A DNA stretch of 16,684 bases from Gammaproteobacteria bacterium. GTDB lineage: Bacteria; Pseudomonadota; Gammaproteobacteria; UBA5335. The notes below the pieces were generated by a model. It saw nothing but the letters and a program-made list of their open reading frames with translations, did no database searches and was not told the DNA's origin. Positions 7,341-16,632 of this stretch are shown here, in pieces (the stretch's first letter is position 1; each line of letters begins with the position of its first letter). The stretch lies in NCBI GenBank assembly GCA_011620145.1, contig WOZT01000101.1, forward strand, positions 1 through 16,684. Reading direction: 5' to 3'. The translations under genes and the position numbers were made by a program.

Positions 7341-8795
7341 TCAGGCGAAGGCGGGCGGCAACTGCCGGTGCCAGTCGGTTTCCCGCTGGAACTGGTGCGC
7401 CACGTTGAGCAGCCGGCCTTCCGAGAAGTGGGGGCCGATGAGCTGCATGCCCACCGGCAGGCCATCCACGAAGCCGGCCGGCAACGACAGTCCGGGCAGG
7501 CCGGCCAGGTTGACGGCGATGGTGTTGATGTCCGACAGGTACATCTTCACCGGGTCGTCGGTCTTCTCGCCCAGCCGGAACGCCACCTCGGGGGCGGTAG
7601 GGCCCACCAGCACATCCACCGTCTCGAAGGCGCGGCGGAAATCCTCGGTGATCAGGCGCCGGCAGCGCTGGGCCTTGAGGTAGTAGGCATCGTAATAGCC
7701 GGCCGAGAGCACGTAGGTGCCGATCATGATGCGGCGCTTGACCTCGGTGCCGAAGCCCTCGGCCCGGCTGCGCTTGTAGAGATCTTCCAGGTTGGCGGGC
7801 TGTTCGCAGCGGTGGCCGTAGCGCACGCCGTCGAAGCGCGACAGGTTGGAAGAGGCTTCCGCCGGGGCGAGGGTGTAGTAGGTCGGCACCGACAGCCCCA
7901 GGTTGGGCAGATGGACCGGATGCACGGTCGCGCCCAAGTCCTTGAGCGCCGCCAGGGCCGTTTCCACGGCAGCGCCCACCGCCGGCTCCAGGCCCGCGCC
8001 AAAGAATTCCGCCGGCACCCCGACGCGCAGTCCGGCCAGGGATTGCTCCAGGGATGCGCTGTAGGCCGGCACCGGGCGGTCCACGCTGGTGGAATCGCGG
8101 GGATCGAATCCCGCCATCAGCTCCAGCAACAGCGCGCAGTCGCGGGCATCGCGGCCAAACACCCCGGCCTGATCGAGGCTGGAAGCGAAGGCGATCATGC
8201 CCCAGCGCGATACCCGGCCGTAGGTGGGTTTGAGGCCGGTGATGCCGCACAGCGCCGCCGGCTGGCGGATGGAGCCGCCGGTGTCCGAACCGGTGGCCAG
8301 CGGCGCCAGACGGGCCGCCACGGCCGCCGCCGAACCGCCGGAGGAACCGCCGGGCACCCGCGCGGTGTCCCAGGGATTGCGGACCGGGCCGAAATAGCTG
8401 GTTTCGTTGGAAGACCCCATGGCAAATTCGTCCATGTTGGACTTGCCCAGGGTCACGAGACCCGCGGCAGCGCAGCGCGCGACGATGGTGGCATCGAAAT
8501 GCGGCACGAAGCGCTCCAGCATGCGCGAGCCGCAGGTGGTGCGCTGATCCTGGGTGAGGAAGATGTCCTTGTGGATGATGGGGATGCCGGTCAGGGGGCC
8601 GCAACCGCCCTGGCGCCGGCGTGCATCGGCCGCGCGCGCCTGCGCCAGCGCCCGTTCGGGGTCGACGGTGATCAGGCTGTTGAGCTGGGTGTCGAATCGC
8701 GCAATGCGATCCAGGAACACCTGCGCCAGCTCCTCGCTGGTGCATTGACCCTCGGTCAGGGCCGAGGCCATTTCGGCGACAGACAGGCTGTGCAT
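7341..8795 (-). CDS. gatA: Asp-tRNA(Asn)/Glu-tRNA(Gln) amidotransferase subunit A
   Basis: A 484-residue amidase-signature enzyme that hydrolyses glutamine and supplies ammonia to GatB. The Ser-cisSer-Lys catalytic triad is visible as K76 (I-I-H-K-D), S151 (P-G-G-S-S-G-G-S) and S175 ([10 protein letters not shown]). The spacings of 75 and 24 residues match those I know for GatA (K79/S154/S178 in Staphylococcus). The ATG at 8795 has GGGAG 5 nt upstream. It is the second gene of gatCAB, 29 bp after gatC and 27 bp before gatB. A complete gatCAB indicates that at least one of Gln-tRNA or Asn-tRNA is made by the indirect transamidation route in this organism. Confidence 0.98.
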   Translation of the reverse strand: MHSLSVAEMASALTEGQCTSEELAQVFLDRIARFDTQLNSLITVDPERALAQARAADARRRQGGCGPLTGIPIIHKDIFLTQDQRTTCGSRMLERFVPHFDATIVARCAAAGLVTLGKSNMDEFAMGSSNETSYFGPVRNPWDTARVPGGSSGGSAAAVAARLAPLATGSDTGGSIRQPAALCGITGLKPTYGRVSRWGMIAFASSLDQAGVFGRDARDCALLLELMAGFDPRDSTSVDRPVPAYSASLEQSLAGLRVGVPAEFFGAGLEPAVGAAVETALAALKDLGATVHPVHLPNLGLSVPTYYTLAPAEASSNLSRFDGVRYGHRCEQPANLEDLYKRSRAEGFGTEVKRRIMIGTYVLSAGYYDAYYLKAQRCRRLITEDFRRAFETVDVLVGPTAPEVAFRLGEKTDDPVKMYLSDINTIAVNLAGLPGLSLPAGFVDGLPVGMQLIGPHFSEGRLLNVAHQFQRETDWHRQLPPAFA

Positions 8796-8824
8796 GCAAA
8801 CTCCCGACGGGACAATCGTGGCGG

Positions 8825-9112
8825 TTATTCGATGACCTTGGGCACCAGGAACAGGCCCGCGTCGGCCGCCGGGGCCTGGGCCAGGCAGGCCTCGCGCACG
8901 TCGGGCTCGGTGACGGCATCGGGCCGCAGGCGCTGGGCCACATCCAGCGGATGGGCCATTTCGGTGATGCCGGTGGTATCGGCGGCATTGATCTGGGCCA
9001 GCAGATCCAGCGAGCGGGACAGGACCTGGGTGTAGGCTTCCAGTTCCGGCTCATCGACCGCCAGGCGCGCCAGATGGGCGATCCCGCGTACCGTTTCGAT
9101 GGTGAACGACAT
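8825..9112 (-). CDS. gatC: Asp-tRNA(Asn)/Glu-tRNA(Gln) amidotransferase subunit C
   Basis: A 95-residue protein of normal GatC length. It wraps around the GatA-GatB interface and is needed for a stable complex. Typical features are the N-terminal helix with I-A-x-L-A-R-L-A and the central M-x-H-P-L-D-V segment, followed by R-P-D-A-V-T-E, and the C-terminal [10 protein letters not shown]. The ATG at 9112 has GGGGAG 6 nt upstream. It is the first gene of the gatCAB-hslO cluster and is divergent from mreB across 181 bp, an arrangement I know from several beta- and gammaproteobacteria. Confidence 0.97.
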   Translation of the reverse strand: MSFTIETVRGIAHLARLAVDEPELEAYTQVLSRSLDLLAQINAADTTGITEMAHPLDVAQRLRPDAVTEPDVREACLAQAPAADAGLFLVPKVIE

Positions 9113-9137
9113 GACACACTCCCCGACAGAACGGATA

Positions 9138-10343
<1,206 letters not shown>

Positions 10344-10379
10344 ATGGATTTTTTGCCACGGGCTGCCCCACGCGGGTAG
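10344..10379 (+). other. 11-codon open frame ending in TAG, in the mreC reading frame
   Basis: An ATG directly abuts the mreB stop (TGA-ATG) and opens an 11-codon frame, M-D-F-L-P-R-A-A-P-R-G, closed by TAG at 10377-10379. The frame is the same as that of mreC, which follows without a further ATG, GTG or TTG until 10458. It could be a leader peptide, or the original mreC start cut off by a nonsense change or a sequence error. Nothing else marks it as a real gene. Confidence 0.3.
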
Positions 10380-10457
10380 CCGGCACGCCGCGCCACGGGG
10401 GGCAAGGCCATCAAACCGCTGTTCCTCAAGACCCGCGCGCTGAACCTGCGGCTGGTA

Positions 10458-11276
10458 TTGTTCATCGTTGCCGCCATCGCCCTGATCCTGTATGACTCCG
10501 GACAGACCGAGCCGAAGCGGTTGCGCTTGGTGCTGGGTACGCTGGTCTACCCGGTGCAGCTTGCGGTGGATGTGCCGCTGCGGTTGGGTGCGGAGTTTCT
10601 GGAGGATGTGAGCAGCCGCCGCACGCTGAGCGCGGAGAACGAGGCCCTCAGAACCCGACAGGTGTTGCTGGAAGCCCAGATCCAGAAACTGGCAGTGCTT
10701 CAGGCCGAGAATTCTCGCCTGCGCGAACTGCTGCAATCCTCCAGCCGCCTGGACGACCGCTTGTCCATCGCCGAGATCCTGGCCATGGACCTGGATCCCT
10801 ATCGTCAACGCATCATGCTCAACCGCGGCCTGATTCATCAGGTCCATATCGGCCAGCCGATCATCGACGCCCATGGCGTCATGGGCCAAATCACCCATGT
10901 TGGCCTCAACACGTCCACCGCCTTGCTGATCACCGATGCCAATCATTCGCTGCCGGTGGAGGTCAACCGCAACGGTCTGCGTGCGGTGGCTCAAGGCACG
11001 GGCGAAGGCCGCTGGCTGGTGCTGCCCTATCTGGCCCGCAATGCGGATATCCGCGTGGGGGATCTGCTGATTACCTCTGGACTGGGCGGACGCTTCCCGC
11101 GCGGCTATCCAGTGGCGGTGGTGCGCACCGTGGATCTCAATGGGGAAGGGCGTTTCGCCCGCGTGCGGGCAGAGGTCACGGCCCGAGTGGACCGCAGCCG
11201 CGAGGTGTTGCTGGTCTGGGATCATCCCCCTATCGACAGCCCGCCGCCGGCGGAAAACGCGGAGAGGGTTCCCTGA
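10458..11276 (+). CDS. mreC: rod-shape-determining protein MreC (start uncertain, probably upstream)
   Basis: MreC is a bitopic inner-membrane protein whose periplasmic part dimerises and links MreB/MreD to PBP2. From the TTG at 10458 there are 272 codons: a short hydrophobic segment (1-12), a coiled coil (about 51-93, rich in Leu/Glu/Arg heptads) and the periplasmic beta-barrel domain (about 100-255). Landmarks include G-V-M-G-Q-I, L-L-I-T-D-A-N-H-S-L-P-V and L-I-T-S-G-L-G-G-R-F-P-R-G-Y-P. The TTG start would cut the membrane segment short. The 16 codons before it (10410-10457) read I-K-P-L-F-L-K-T-R-A-L-N-L-R-L-V, which looks like the usual cytoplasmic start of MreC and is almost certainly coding. 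No ATG/GTG/TTG lies between the TAG at 10377 and 10458, so the true start is non-standard or the sequence is altered. TTG is used here only as the first canonical codon. The gene overlaps mreD by one base. Confidence 0.9.
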   Translation: MFIVAAIALILYDSGQTEPKRLRLVLGTLVYPVQLAVDVPLRLGAEFLEDVSSRRTLSAENEALRTRQVLLEAQIQKLAVLQAENSRLRELLQSSSRLDDRLSIAEILAMDLDPYRQRIMLNRGLIHQVHIGQPIIDAHGVMGQITHVGLNTSTALLITDANHSLPVEVNRNGLRAVAQGTGEGRWLVLPYLARNADIRVGDLLITSGLGGRFPRGYPVAVVRTVDLNGEGRFARVRAEVTARVDRSREVLLVWDHPPIDSPPPAENAERVP

Positions 11277-11749
11277 TGTGGACGCGCTGGAGCGTGGTGG
11301 GAGGGTGCTTTTTTATCGCCTTGGTCCTGACCTTCATTCCGCTGCCGGCCTGGGCGGTTGAGCTGCGGCCTCATTGGGTCGCCTTGGTGCTGATTTACTG
11401 GATCATGGCCCTACCCGACCGGGTCAGTCTGGGAACCGCATGGAGTCTGGGCCTCTTGGTCGATGCCTGTCGGGGTGACGTGCTGGGCGTCCAGGCGCTG
11501 AGTCTGACGCTGGCGGCCTATCCCGTGGCGCGCTTTCATCTCCAGCTCCGGGCGTTTCCGGTCTGGCAGCAAAGCCTGTTGCTGATCCCCCTGATGGCCG
11601 TCGCCGTCTTTCCGGGATTCTGGCTGGCGGGCATGGGCAATCGGGGACAGCCCAACTTTCCCTGGCCGGGCCTATTGACCAGCGGTCTGATCTGGCCCTG
11701 GGTATTCGCCCTGCTGCGCCATCTGCGGCGTCGCTTCGGTTTGGCGTGA
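11276..11749 (+). CDS. mreD: rod-shape-determining membrane protein MreD
   Basis: A small polytopic inner-membrane protein of 157 residues with about five hydrophobic segments, normal MreD length. It partners MreC in the elongasome, where the MreC/MreD balance is thought to control PBP2-RodA activity. The conserved features are R-P-H-W-V-A-L-V-L-I-Y-W-I-M-A-L-P near residues 31-48 and G-L-L-V-D-A-C-R-G-D-V-L-G-V-Q-A-L near 60-76. The start ATG shares its A with the mreC stop (TGATG, 11274-11278). At the other end its TGA overlaps a GTG (11746) in the mrdA frame. Confidence 0.95.
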   Translation: MWTRWSVVGGCFFIALVLTFIPLPAWAVELRPHWVALVLIYWIMALPDRVSLGTAWSLGLLVDACRGDVLGVQALSLTLAAYPVARFHLQLRAFPVWQQSLLLIPLMAVAVFPGFWLAGMGNRGQPNFPWPGLLTSGLIWPWVFALLRHLRRRFGLA

Positions 11750-11757
11750 GATCGCCC

Positions 11758-13629
11758 ATGTTTCGACGGTCGCGATCCAGTCAGTCCGTGCGGATGCACA
11801 ATCCCCAACTGGAGCGGCGACTCATTCGCAATCGCATGAGCTTGGCGCTGGTACTGGCGTCACTCATGCTGGCGGGGCTGGGTCTGCGACTGTATGAATT
11901 GCAGGTCCAGCGTCACGATCATTTTGTCACCCTGTCGCAGGACAACCGGGTGCGGCTGCGGCCATTGCCGCCTCCGCGCGGACTGATCTTCGATCGCAAC
12001 GGTATCCTGCTGGCCGAGAACCTGCCGTCATTCCGGCTCGAAATCGTCCCGGAGGATGTGCCGGATCTCCCGCAGACCCTGGATCAGTTGTCCCGGCTGA
12101 TCGAGATTACCCCCAAGGATCGACAGCGCTTTGAGCGCGAGCGCAAACGCAGCCGGCCATTTGACGCGCTCGCCCTGCGCTACCGGCTGACCGATGAAGA
12201 GGTGGCGCGACTGGCCATCGACCGCTTCCAGTTTCCCGGCGTGGACGTTCGCGCCGATCTCACCCGCCATTATCCCTTCGGCGCCAGTACCGCGCAGGTG
12301 ATCGGCTATGTGGGCGCGGTGGACGAACGCGATCTGCGCAATGCGGCGGAAGGCACCTACGCCGGCCTCACCGAGGCCGGGCGCAATGGGGTGGAACGCT
12401 CCTATGAAACGGAATTGCGCGGCGTAACCGGGTATGAGCAGGTTGAAGTCAACGCGCAGGGACGCACGATACGGGTACTGGAAAGCCACCCCCCCACGGC
12501 GGGGCAAAATCTTTACCTGAGCCTGGATATTCGGCTGCAGCAGGCTACGGAAGCGGCTTTGGGAGGGAATCGCGGTGCGATCGTGGCGATTGCCCCGAAC
12601 AGCGGTGAAATCCTTGCCCTGGTCAGCGAGCCATCCTTTGACGCCAATGTGTTCGTGGGCGGGATCGATGGGGATAGCTACCGCGCCCTCAACACCGATC
12701 CAGGACACCCGCTGTTCAACCGCGCCATTCTGGGCCAGTATCCACCCGGTTCCACGGTCAAGCCATTGCTCGGAGTCGCCGATCTGGCCAGTGGTCAGCC
12801 GCTGGGAGCCGGCGGAATTTATTGCCCCGGGTATGTGAAGCTGCCCAATATCGAGCGCCGTTATCGAGACTGGAAACACAGCGGCCACGGTCATACGGAT
12901 CTGCACCACGCCATCATGCAGTCCTGTGATGTGTATTTCTACCAACTCGGACTGGAGCTGGGGATCGACCGTCTCCACGACACCCTGACGGCTTTTGGCC
13001 TCGGTCGCACGACCGGGGTGGATCTGCCCGGTGAACGCGCGGGTCTGGTGCCATCCAAGGCCTGGAAGCAGCGCGTGCGCAAACAGTCCTGGTATATCGG
13101 GGAAACCTTGGTCAACGCCATCGGCCAGGGCTATAACCTCGCCACGCCGCTGCAACTGGCCCAGGCCGCCGCCACCCTGGCCCGGCGCGGTCAGGTGCTG
13201 CAGCCGCGCATGGTACGGGCGCGCGAGGACATGGCCAGTGGGCAGTACGTCCCGCTCACGCCGGTGCCGGGGACACCGGTGCCCTTCGGTACGCCCGGCC
13301 AGTGGGAAACTGTGATCGATGCCATGCATGCCGTGGTCCAGAGTCCCGGCGGCACCGCCTACGGCAGCGGGCGCGGCGCGCCCTATGCCTATGCGGGCAA
13401 GACCGGCACCGCTCAGGTCTATGGCCTCGGCAGCGAGGAGGAATACGTGCAGGAAAATGTCGCTCCTGAACTGCGCGACCACGCGCTGTTCCTCGGTTTC
13501 GCGCCGCAACACGACCCCGCCATCGCGGTGGGCGTGGTGGTGGAGCACGGCGGCAGTGGCGGGCATACCGCCGCGCCCATCGCTCGTCAGGTGCTGGATG
13601 CCTATCTGCTGCGGGAGGCGGCCCCATGA
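11758..13629 (+). CDS. mrdA: penicillin-binding protein 2, elongasome transpeptidase
   Basis: A class B penicillin-binding protein that cross-links peptidoglycan during lateral wall growth. From the ATG it has 623 residues. There is a short cytoplasmic tail and one membrane anchor (about 27-45), then a dimerisation/pedestal domain with P-R-G-L-I-F-D-R-N-G, then the transpeptidase. Catalytic motifs are S332-T-V-K (SxxK), S389-C-D391 (SxD, as is usual in PBP2) and K548-T-G. These fit E. coli PBP2 (Ser330). A GTG at 11746 overlapping the mreD stop (GTGA) would add four residues. I prefer the ATG at 11758, which has GTGAGA upstream and fits the family start. The stop overlaps mrdB (ATGA). Having mreBCD and mrdAB contiguous differs from E. 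coli, where they are separate loci. Confidence 0.97.
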   Translation: MFRRSRSSQSVRMHNPQLERRLIRNRMSLALVLASLMLAGLGLRLYELQVQRHDHFVTLSQDNRVRLRPLPPPRGLIFDRNGILLAENLPSFRLEIVPEDVPDLPQTLDQLSRLIEITPKDRQRFERERKRSRPFDALALRYRLTDEEVARLAIDRFQFPGVDVRADLTRHYPFGASTAQVIGYVGAVDERDLRNAAEGTYAGLTEAGRNGVERSYETELRGVTGYEQVEVNAQGRTIRVLESHPPTAGQNLYLSLDIRLQQATEAALGGNRGAIVAIAPNSGEILALVSEPSFDANVFVGGIDGDSYRALNTDPGHPLFNRAILGQYPPGSTVKPLLGVADLASGQPLGAGGIYCPGYVKLPNIERRYRDWKHSGHGHTDLHHAIMQSCDVYFYQLGLELGIDRLHDTLTAFGLGRTTGVDLPGERAGLVPSKAWKQRVRKQSWYIGETLVNAIGQGYNLATPLQLAQAAATLARRGQVLQPRMVRAREDMASGQYVPLTPVPGTPVPFGTPGQWETVIDAMHAVVQSPGGTAYGSGRGAPYAYAGKTGTAQVYGLGSEEEYVQENVAPELRDHALFLGFAPQHDPAIAVGVVVEHGGSGGHTAAPIARQVLDAYLLREAAP

Positions 13630-14756
13630 ATCGTCCGATCTATGAACTCGGCGCTGGAATGCGCTCACCGCTGCGCGACTGGCCCACCCGCCTGCACATG
13701 GACTTGCTGCTGCTCGTTTGCCTGGGGCTGTTGTCCGCAGTTGGCCTGATGATTCTCTACAGCGCCGGCGGCGAACAGATGGAACTGTTGGAACGCCAGT
13801 GCCTGCGGCTGGCGATGGCCTTTCTGGTGATGCTGGCAATTGCCCAGATTCCCAGTGACTGGCTGCACCGCATCGCACCGGTGCTCTATGGGGTGGGCCT
13901 GATCCTGCTGGTGCTGGTGATGGGGCTTGGGGACATCGGCAAGGGTGCCCAGCGCTGGCTGGACCTGGGGGTAGTGCGATTCCAGCCCTCGGAGATCATG
14001 AAGCTCGCCATGCCGCTGATGACCGCCCGCTACCTGCATGACCGGGGATTGCCGCCGCAACGCTGGGATGTGCCGATCGTGCTGTTGCTGATCGTCGGAC
14101 CAACTTTGTTGATTGCAGAGCAACCCGATCTGGGCACTGCCGTGCTGGTGATGGTTTCTGGCCTCGCGGTCTTGTTCCTCGGCGGTCTTTCCTGGCGCTG
14201 GATCGTGCTGTTTCTGGGGGGCTTGGGGGCTGCGTTGCCGCTCATGTGGACGCTGATGCACGATTACCAGCGCCAGCGCGTGTTGACGCTACTCAACCCG
14301 GAAGCCGATCCGCTGGGATCGGGGTACCACATCATCCAATCCAAGATCGCCCTCGGATCAGGCGGTCTGTTCGGCAAGGGCTGGCTCAACGGCAGTCAGG
14401 CCCACCTGCAATTTTTGCCTGAGCGCACCACGGACTTCATCTTTGCCGTCTATGGTGAGGAATTTGGCCTCATCGGCTTGATCTTGTTGCTGGCGCTGTA
14501 TTTCGCAGTGGCCGTGCGCGGGCTGCAGATCGCGGCTCAGGCGCAAAACAGCTTCGAGCGCCTGCTTGCCGCCAGTCTGAGCTTCACCTTCCTGTTCTAT
14601 GTGCTGGTGAACACGGGAATGGTCAGCGGTTTGCTGCCGGTGGTGGGCGTGCCGCTTCCCCTGGTCAGTTACGGTGGCACCTCCATGGTGACCCTGTTGG
14701 CGGCCTTCGGTATGCTCATGTCGATCCAGACTCACAAGAAGATGCTTGCGCCATGA
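13626..14756 (+). CDS. mrdB: RodA, SEDS peptidoglycan glycosyltransferase
   Basis: A 376-residue polytopic SEDS-family protein with about ten membrane segments. It polymerises lipid II into glycan strands in complex with PBP2. Recognisable motifs are G-A-Q-R-W-L-D-L-G, Q-P-S-E-I-M-K (E123), A-E-Q-P-D-L-G-T-A, G-S-G-Y-H-I-I-Q-S-K-I-A-L-G-S-G-G and L-P-E-R-T-T-D-F-I-F (D270). By position, E123 and D270 correspond to the functionally essential Glu114 and Asp262 of E. coli RodA. The C-terminus carries the family P-L-P-L-V-S-Y-G-G-T-S segment. Start and stop both overlap neighbours by ATGA, so it is coupled to mrdA and mltB. Confidence 0.97.
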   Translation: MNRPIYELGAGMRSPLRDWPTRLHMDLLLLVCLGLLSAVGLMILYSAGGEQMELLERQCLRLAMAFLVMLAIAQIPSDWLHRIAPVLYGVGLILLVLVMGLGDIGKGAQRWLDLGVVRFQPSEIMKLAMPLMTARYLHDRGLPPQRWDVPIVLLLIVGPTLLIAEQPDLGTAVLVMVSGLAVLFLGGLSWRWIVLFLGGLGAALPLMWTLMHDYQRQRVLTLLNPEADPLGSGYHIIQSKIALGSGGLFGKGWLNGSQAHLQFLPERTTDFIFAVYGEEFGLIGLILLLALYFAVAVRGLQIAAQAQNSFERLLAASLSFTFLFYVLVNTGMVSGLLPVVGVPLPLVSYGGTSMVTLLAAFGMLMSIQTHKKMLAP

Positions 14757-15775
14757 GAACCCGGTTGCGCCTGTGCCTGGCAGGTCTGATCAGTGCATTG
14801 TTACTGTCTCCGGCGATGGCCACTGACGCGCCGTCCACTGTGGCGCCCCCTCCTGCGGCATGGATCGATGCCGCTCAGAACGAAGCGCTGGTGCGTCGTC
14901 TGGTGGATCAGCACGGGATGTCCGAGTCCGCTGTGCGTGCCCTGCTCCGCGAAGCCACCTTTCGTCAGGACATCATCGACGCCATCACCCGACCCTACGA
15001 GGCCAAGCCCTGGTATCAGTACCGCGGCCTGTTCCTCACCACCGCTCGCATCGAAGGCGGGGCGGCGTTCTGGCGGGCCAACCGGGAGCGCCTGGAACAG
15101 GCCGAGGCCCGCTATGGCGTGCCGGCTGAAATCGTGGTGGCCATCATCGGCGTGGAAACCCAGTACGGTCGCAATCTGGGACGTTACCGCGTGCTGGATG
15201 CCCTCGCGACCCTGGGCTTTGCCTATCCGCCGCGCAGTGCCTTTTTCCTGGGCGAGCTGGAGCAGTTCCTGACCCTGACCCAGGAAGAACATCTGGATCC
15301 GCGCCAGACCCTGGGGTCCTATGCCGGCGCCATGGGCATGGGGCAGTTCATCCCCAGCAGCTATCGCAGCTATGCGGTCGATTTTGATGGAGACGGCCAG
15401 CGGAACCTGTGGCAGCCGGCGGACGCCATCGGCAGCGTGGCCAATTACTTTGCCCGCCATGGCTGGCAGAAAGACGAACGGGTCGCCTTTCCCGCCCAAG
15501 CCACGACGCCCGAGGCCCAGGCGCTGGGTAACCAGACACGGGAAACCCCCTATACCGTCGCGTCTCTCCGGCAAGCCGGCGTGCGCAGCGAAGAGACCTT
15601 GCCAGCCAAGCTGCCGGCCAACCTCTTGACGCTGGATCAGGTGGACGGACCGGAATACTGGGTGACCCTGCCCAATTTCTATGTCATCACCCGCTACAAT
15701 CACAGCGTGCTCTACGCCATGGCCGTGTTCCAGCTCAGCCAGGAGATCCGCCGTGCCTACCAGGAAAAGATCTGA
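14753..15775 (+). CDS. mltB: lytic murein transglycosylase B (MltB/Slt35 type)
   Basis: A secreted 340-residue lytic transglycosylase that cleaves the MurNAc-GlcNAc bond with 1,6-anhydro-MurNAc formation. The signal peptide spans about residues 1-23 (cleavage after A-M-A) and has no lipobox, so the protein should be soluble periplasmic, unlike the E. coli MltB lipoprotein. The catalytic Glu is E135 in I-G-V-E-T-Q-Y-G-R. Other family motifs are G-A-M-G-M-G-Q-F-I-P-S-S-Y and an EF-hand-like calcium loop D210-F-D212-G-D214-G. The C-terminal L-P-N-F-Y-V-I-T-R-Y-N is typical. It starts on the RodA stop (ATGA) and contains the ribosome binding site and GTG start of rlpA. Confidence 0.95.
   Translation: MRTRLRLCLAGLISALLLSPAMATDAPSTVAPPPAAWIDAAQNEALVRRLVDQHGMSESAVRALLREATFRQDIIDAITRPYEAKPWYQYRGLFLTTARIEGGAAFWRANRERLEQAEARYGVPAEIVVAIIGVETQYGRNLGRYRVLDALATLGFAYPPRSAFFLGELEQFLTLTQEEHLDPRQTLGSYAGAMGMGQFIPSSYRSYAVDFDGDGQRNLWQPADAIGSVANYFARHGWQKDERVAFPAQATTPEAQALGNQTRETPYTVASLRQAGVRSEETLPAKLPANLLTLDQVDGPEYWVTLPNFYVITRYNHSVLYAMAVFQLSQEIRRAYQEKI
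15741..15745 (+). promoter_or_regulatory. ribosome binding site that fixes the rlpA start
   Basis: AGGAG lies inside the last codons of mltB and is followed after 7 nt by GTG (15753). It is the best Shine-Dalgarno/start pairing in the frame and rules out the upstream in-frame ATG at 15681, which would overlap mltB by 95 bases. Confidence 0.75.
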
Positions 15776-16622
15776 AACAAGCCGATGGCGGGAGCAATCG
15801 GCAAGGAATCAGCCCGTATTTCTTCCGGTGGGATGGGCACTGCTCAGCCTGTTGCTGGCCGCCTGCGGCACGCTTCCCCATCCGCCTTCGAAAACCGCGC
15901 TCCTGACCGCATCGCCTGCCCAATCAGCCTCTGGCGGATACCGCGATGCCGAGCCGCGCCTCGAACCCCGCAGTCGCTTGGGGAATCCCCCGTTCTACGT
16001 GGTGGATGGTCGCCGGTATGTGGTGCTGGAATCGGCCCATGGCTTCCAGGAACGGGGCATTGCATCCTGGTATGGCCCTGACTTCCACGGCAAGATGGCC
16101 TCCAACGGAGAGGACTACGACATGTACACCATGACGGCCGCCCACAAGACCCTGCCCTTGCCGTGCTATGTCCGGGTCACCAACCTGGAGAACGGGCGCA
16201 CCGCCATCGTGCGCGTCAATGATCGCGGCCCCTTCGTGGACAACCGCATCATCGACCTATCCTTTGCCGCCGCGACCCGCCTGGGCGTGGTCCAGAAAGG
16301 TACCGCGCCGGTGGAGATTGCAGTGGTCGAACCCGGCGACGCCGGCGTGCAGGTCGCCGATCCGGGACCTCGGCCGGTGATGGGTAAACCGCGGCTGTAT
16401 CTCCAGACGGGCGCTTTTGCCCAACGCGAGAATGCCGAACGCATGCGCCAGCGCCTGTTGCTGGCCCAGATGGGGCCGGTGGACATCCGCACTGAATCCG
16501 CCGGGGACCGTCCGGTGCACAAGGTGTGGGTGGGTCCGTTTGCCGACGTGACGGGTCTGGATGCGGCCAGCGCCCGCCTGCACGGTATCGGCATCAACGA
16601 TCCGCGCCCCACCATCGACTGA
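15753..16622 (+). CDS. rlpA: RlpA septal-ring lipoprotein, DPBB plus SPOR domains
   Basis: A 289-residue outer-membrane lipoprotein and lytic transglycosylase acting on denuded glycan strands. The lipobox is L-L-A-A-C38, after an unusually long basic N-region of about 21 residues. The double-psi beta-barrel domain (about 104-182) starts at G-I-A-S-W-Y-G and carries N-G-E120, T-A-A-H131 and N-D157-R-G-P-F. These are the residues expected for activity by comparison with Pseudomonas RlpA, as I recall it. The SPOR domain (about 212-285; Y-L-Q-T-G-A-F-A-Q-R-E-N-A) should bind denuded peptidoglycan at the division site. It starts at GTG 15753 inside mltB, so the two genes overlap by 23 bp. Confidence 0.94.
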   Translation: MPTRKRSETSRWREQSARNQPVFLPVGWALLSLLLAACGTLPHPPSKTALLTASPAQSASGGYRDAEPRLEPRSRLGNPPFYVVDGRRYVVLESAHGFQERGIASWYGPDFHGKMASNGEDYDMYTMTAAHKTLPLPCYVRVTNLENGRTAIVRVNDRGPFVDNRIIDLSFAAATRLGVVQKGTAPVEIAVVEPGDAGVQVADPGPRPVMGKPRLYLQTGAFAQRENAERMRQRLLLAQMGPVDIRTESAGDRPVHKVWVGPFADVTGLDAASARLHGIGINDPRPTID

Positions 16623-16632
16623 GAGGGGAATC

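Noticed and set aside
6198..9035. 945-codon plus-strand open frame opposite gatB and gatA
   Set aside because: GC-rich antisense shadow. Composition is His/Gly/Gln/Arg-heavy without motifs, and gatB and gatA are unmistakable on the other strand.
10371..10392. CGCGG/CCGCG hairpin in the mreB-mreC gap as an attenuator or terminator
   Set aside because: Only 5 bp of stem with a 12-nt loop and no T-run; common by chance in DNA of this composition.
12028..13878. 616-codon minus-strand open frame opposite mrdA
   Set aside because: Antisense shadow; mrdA catalytic motifs are intact on the plus strand.
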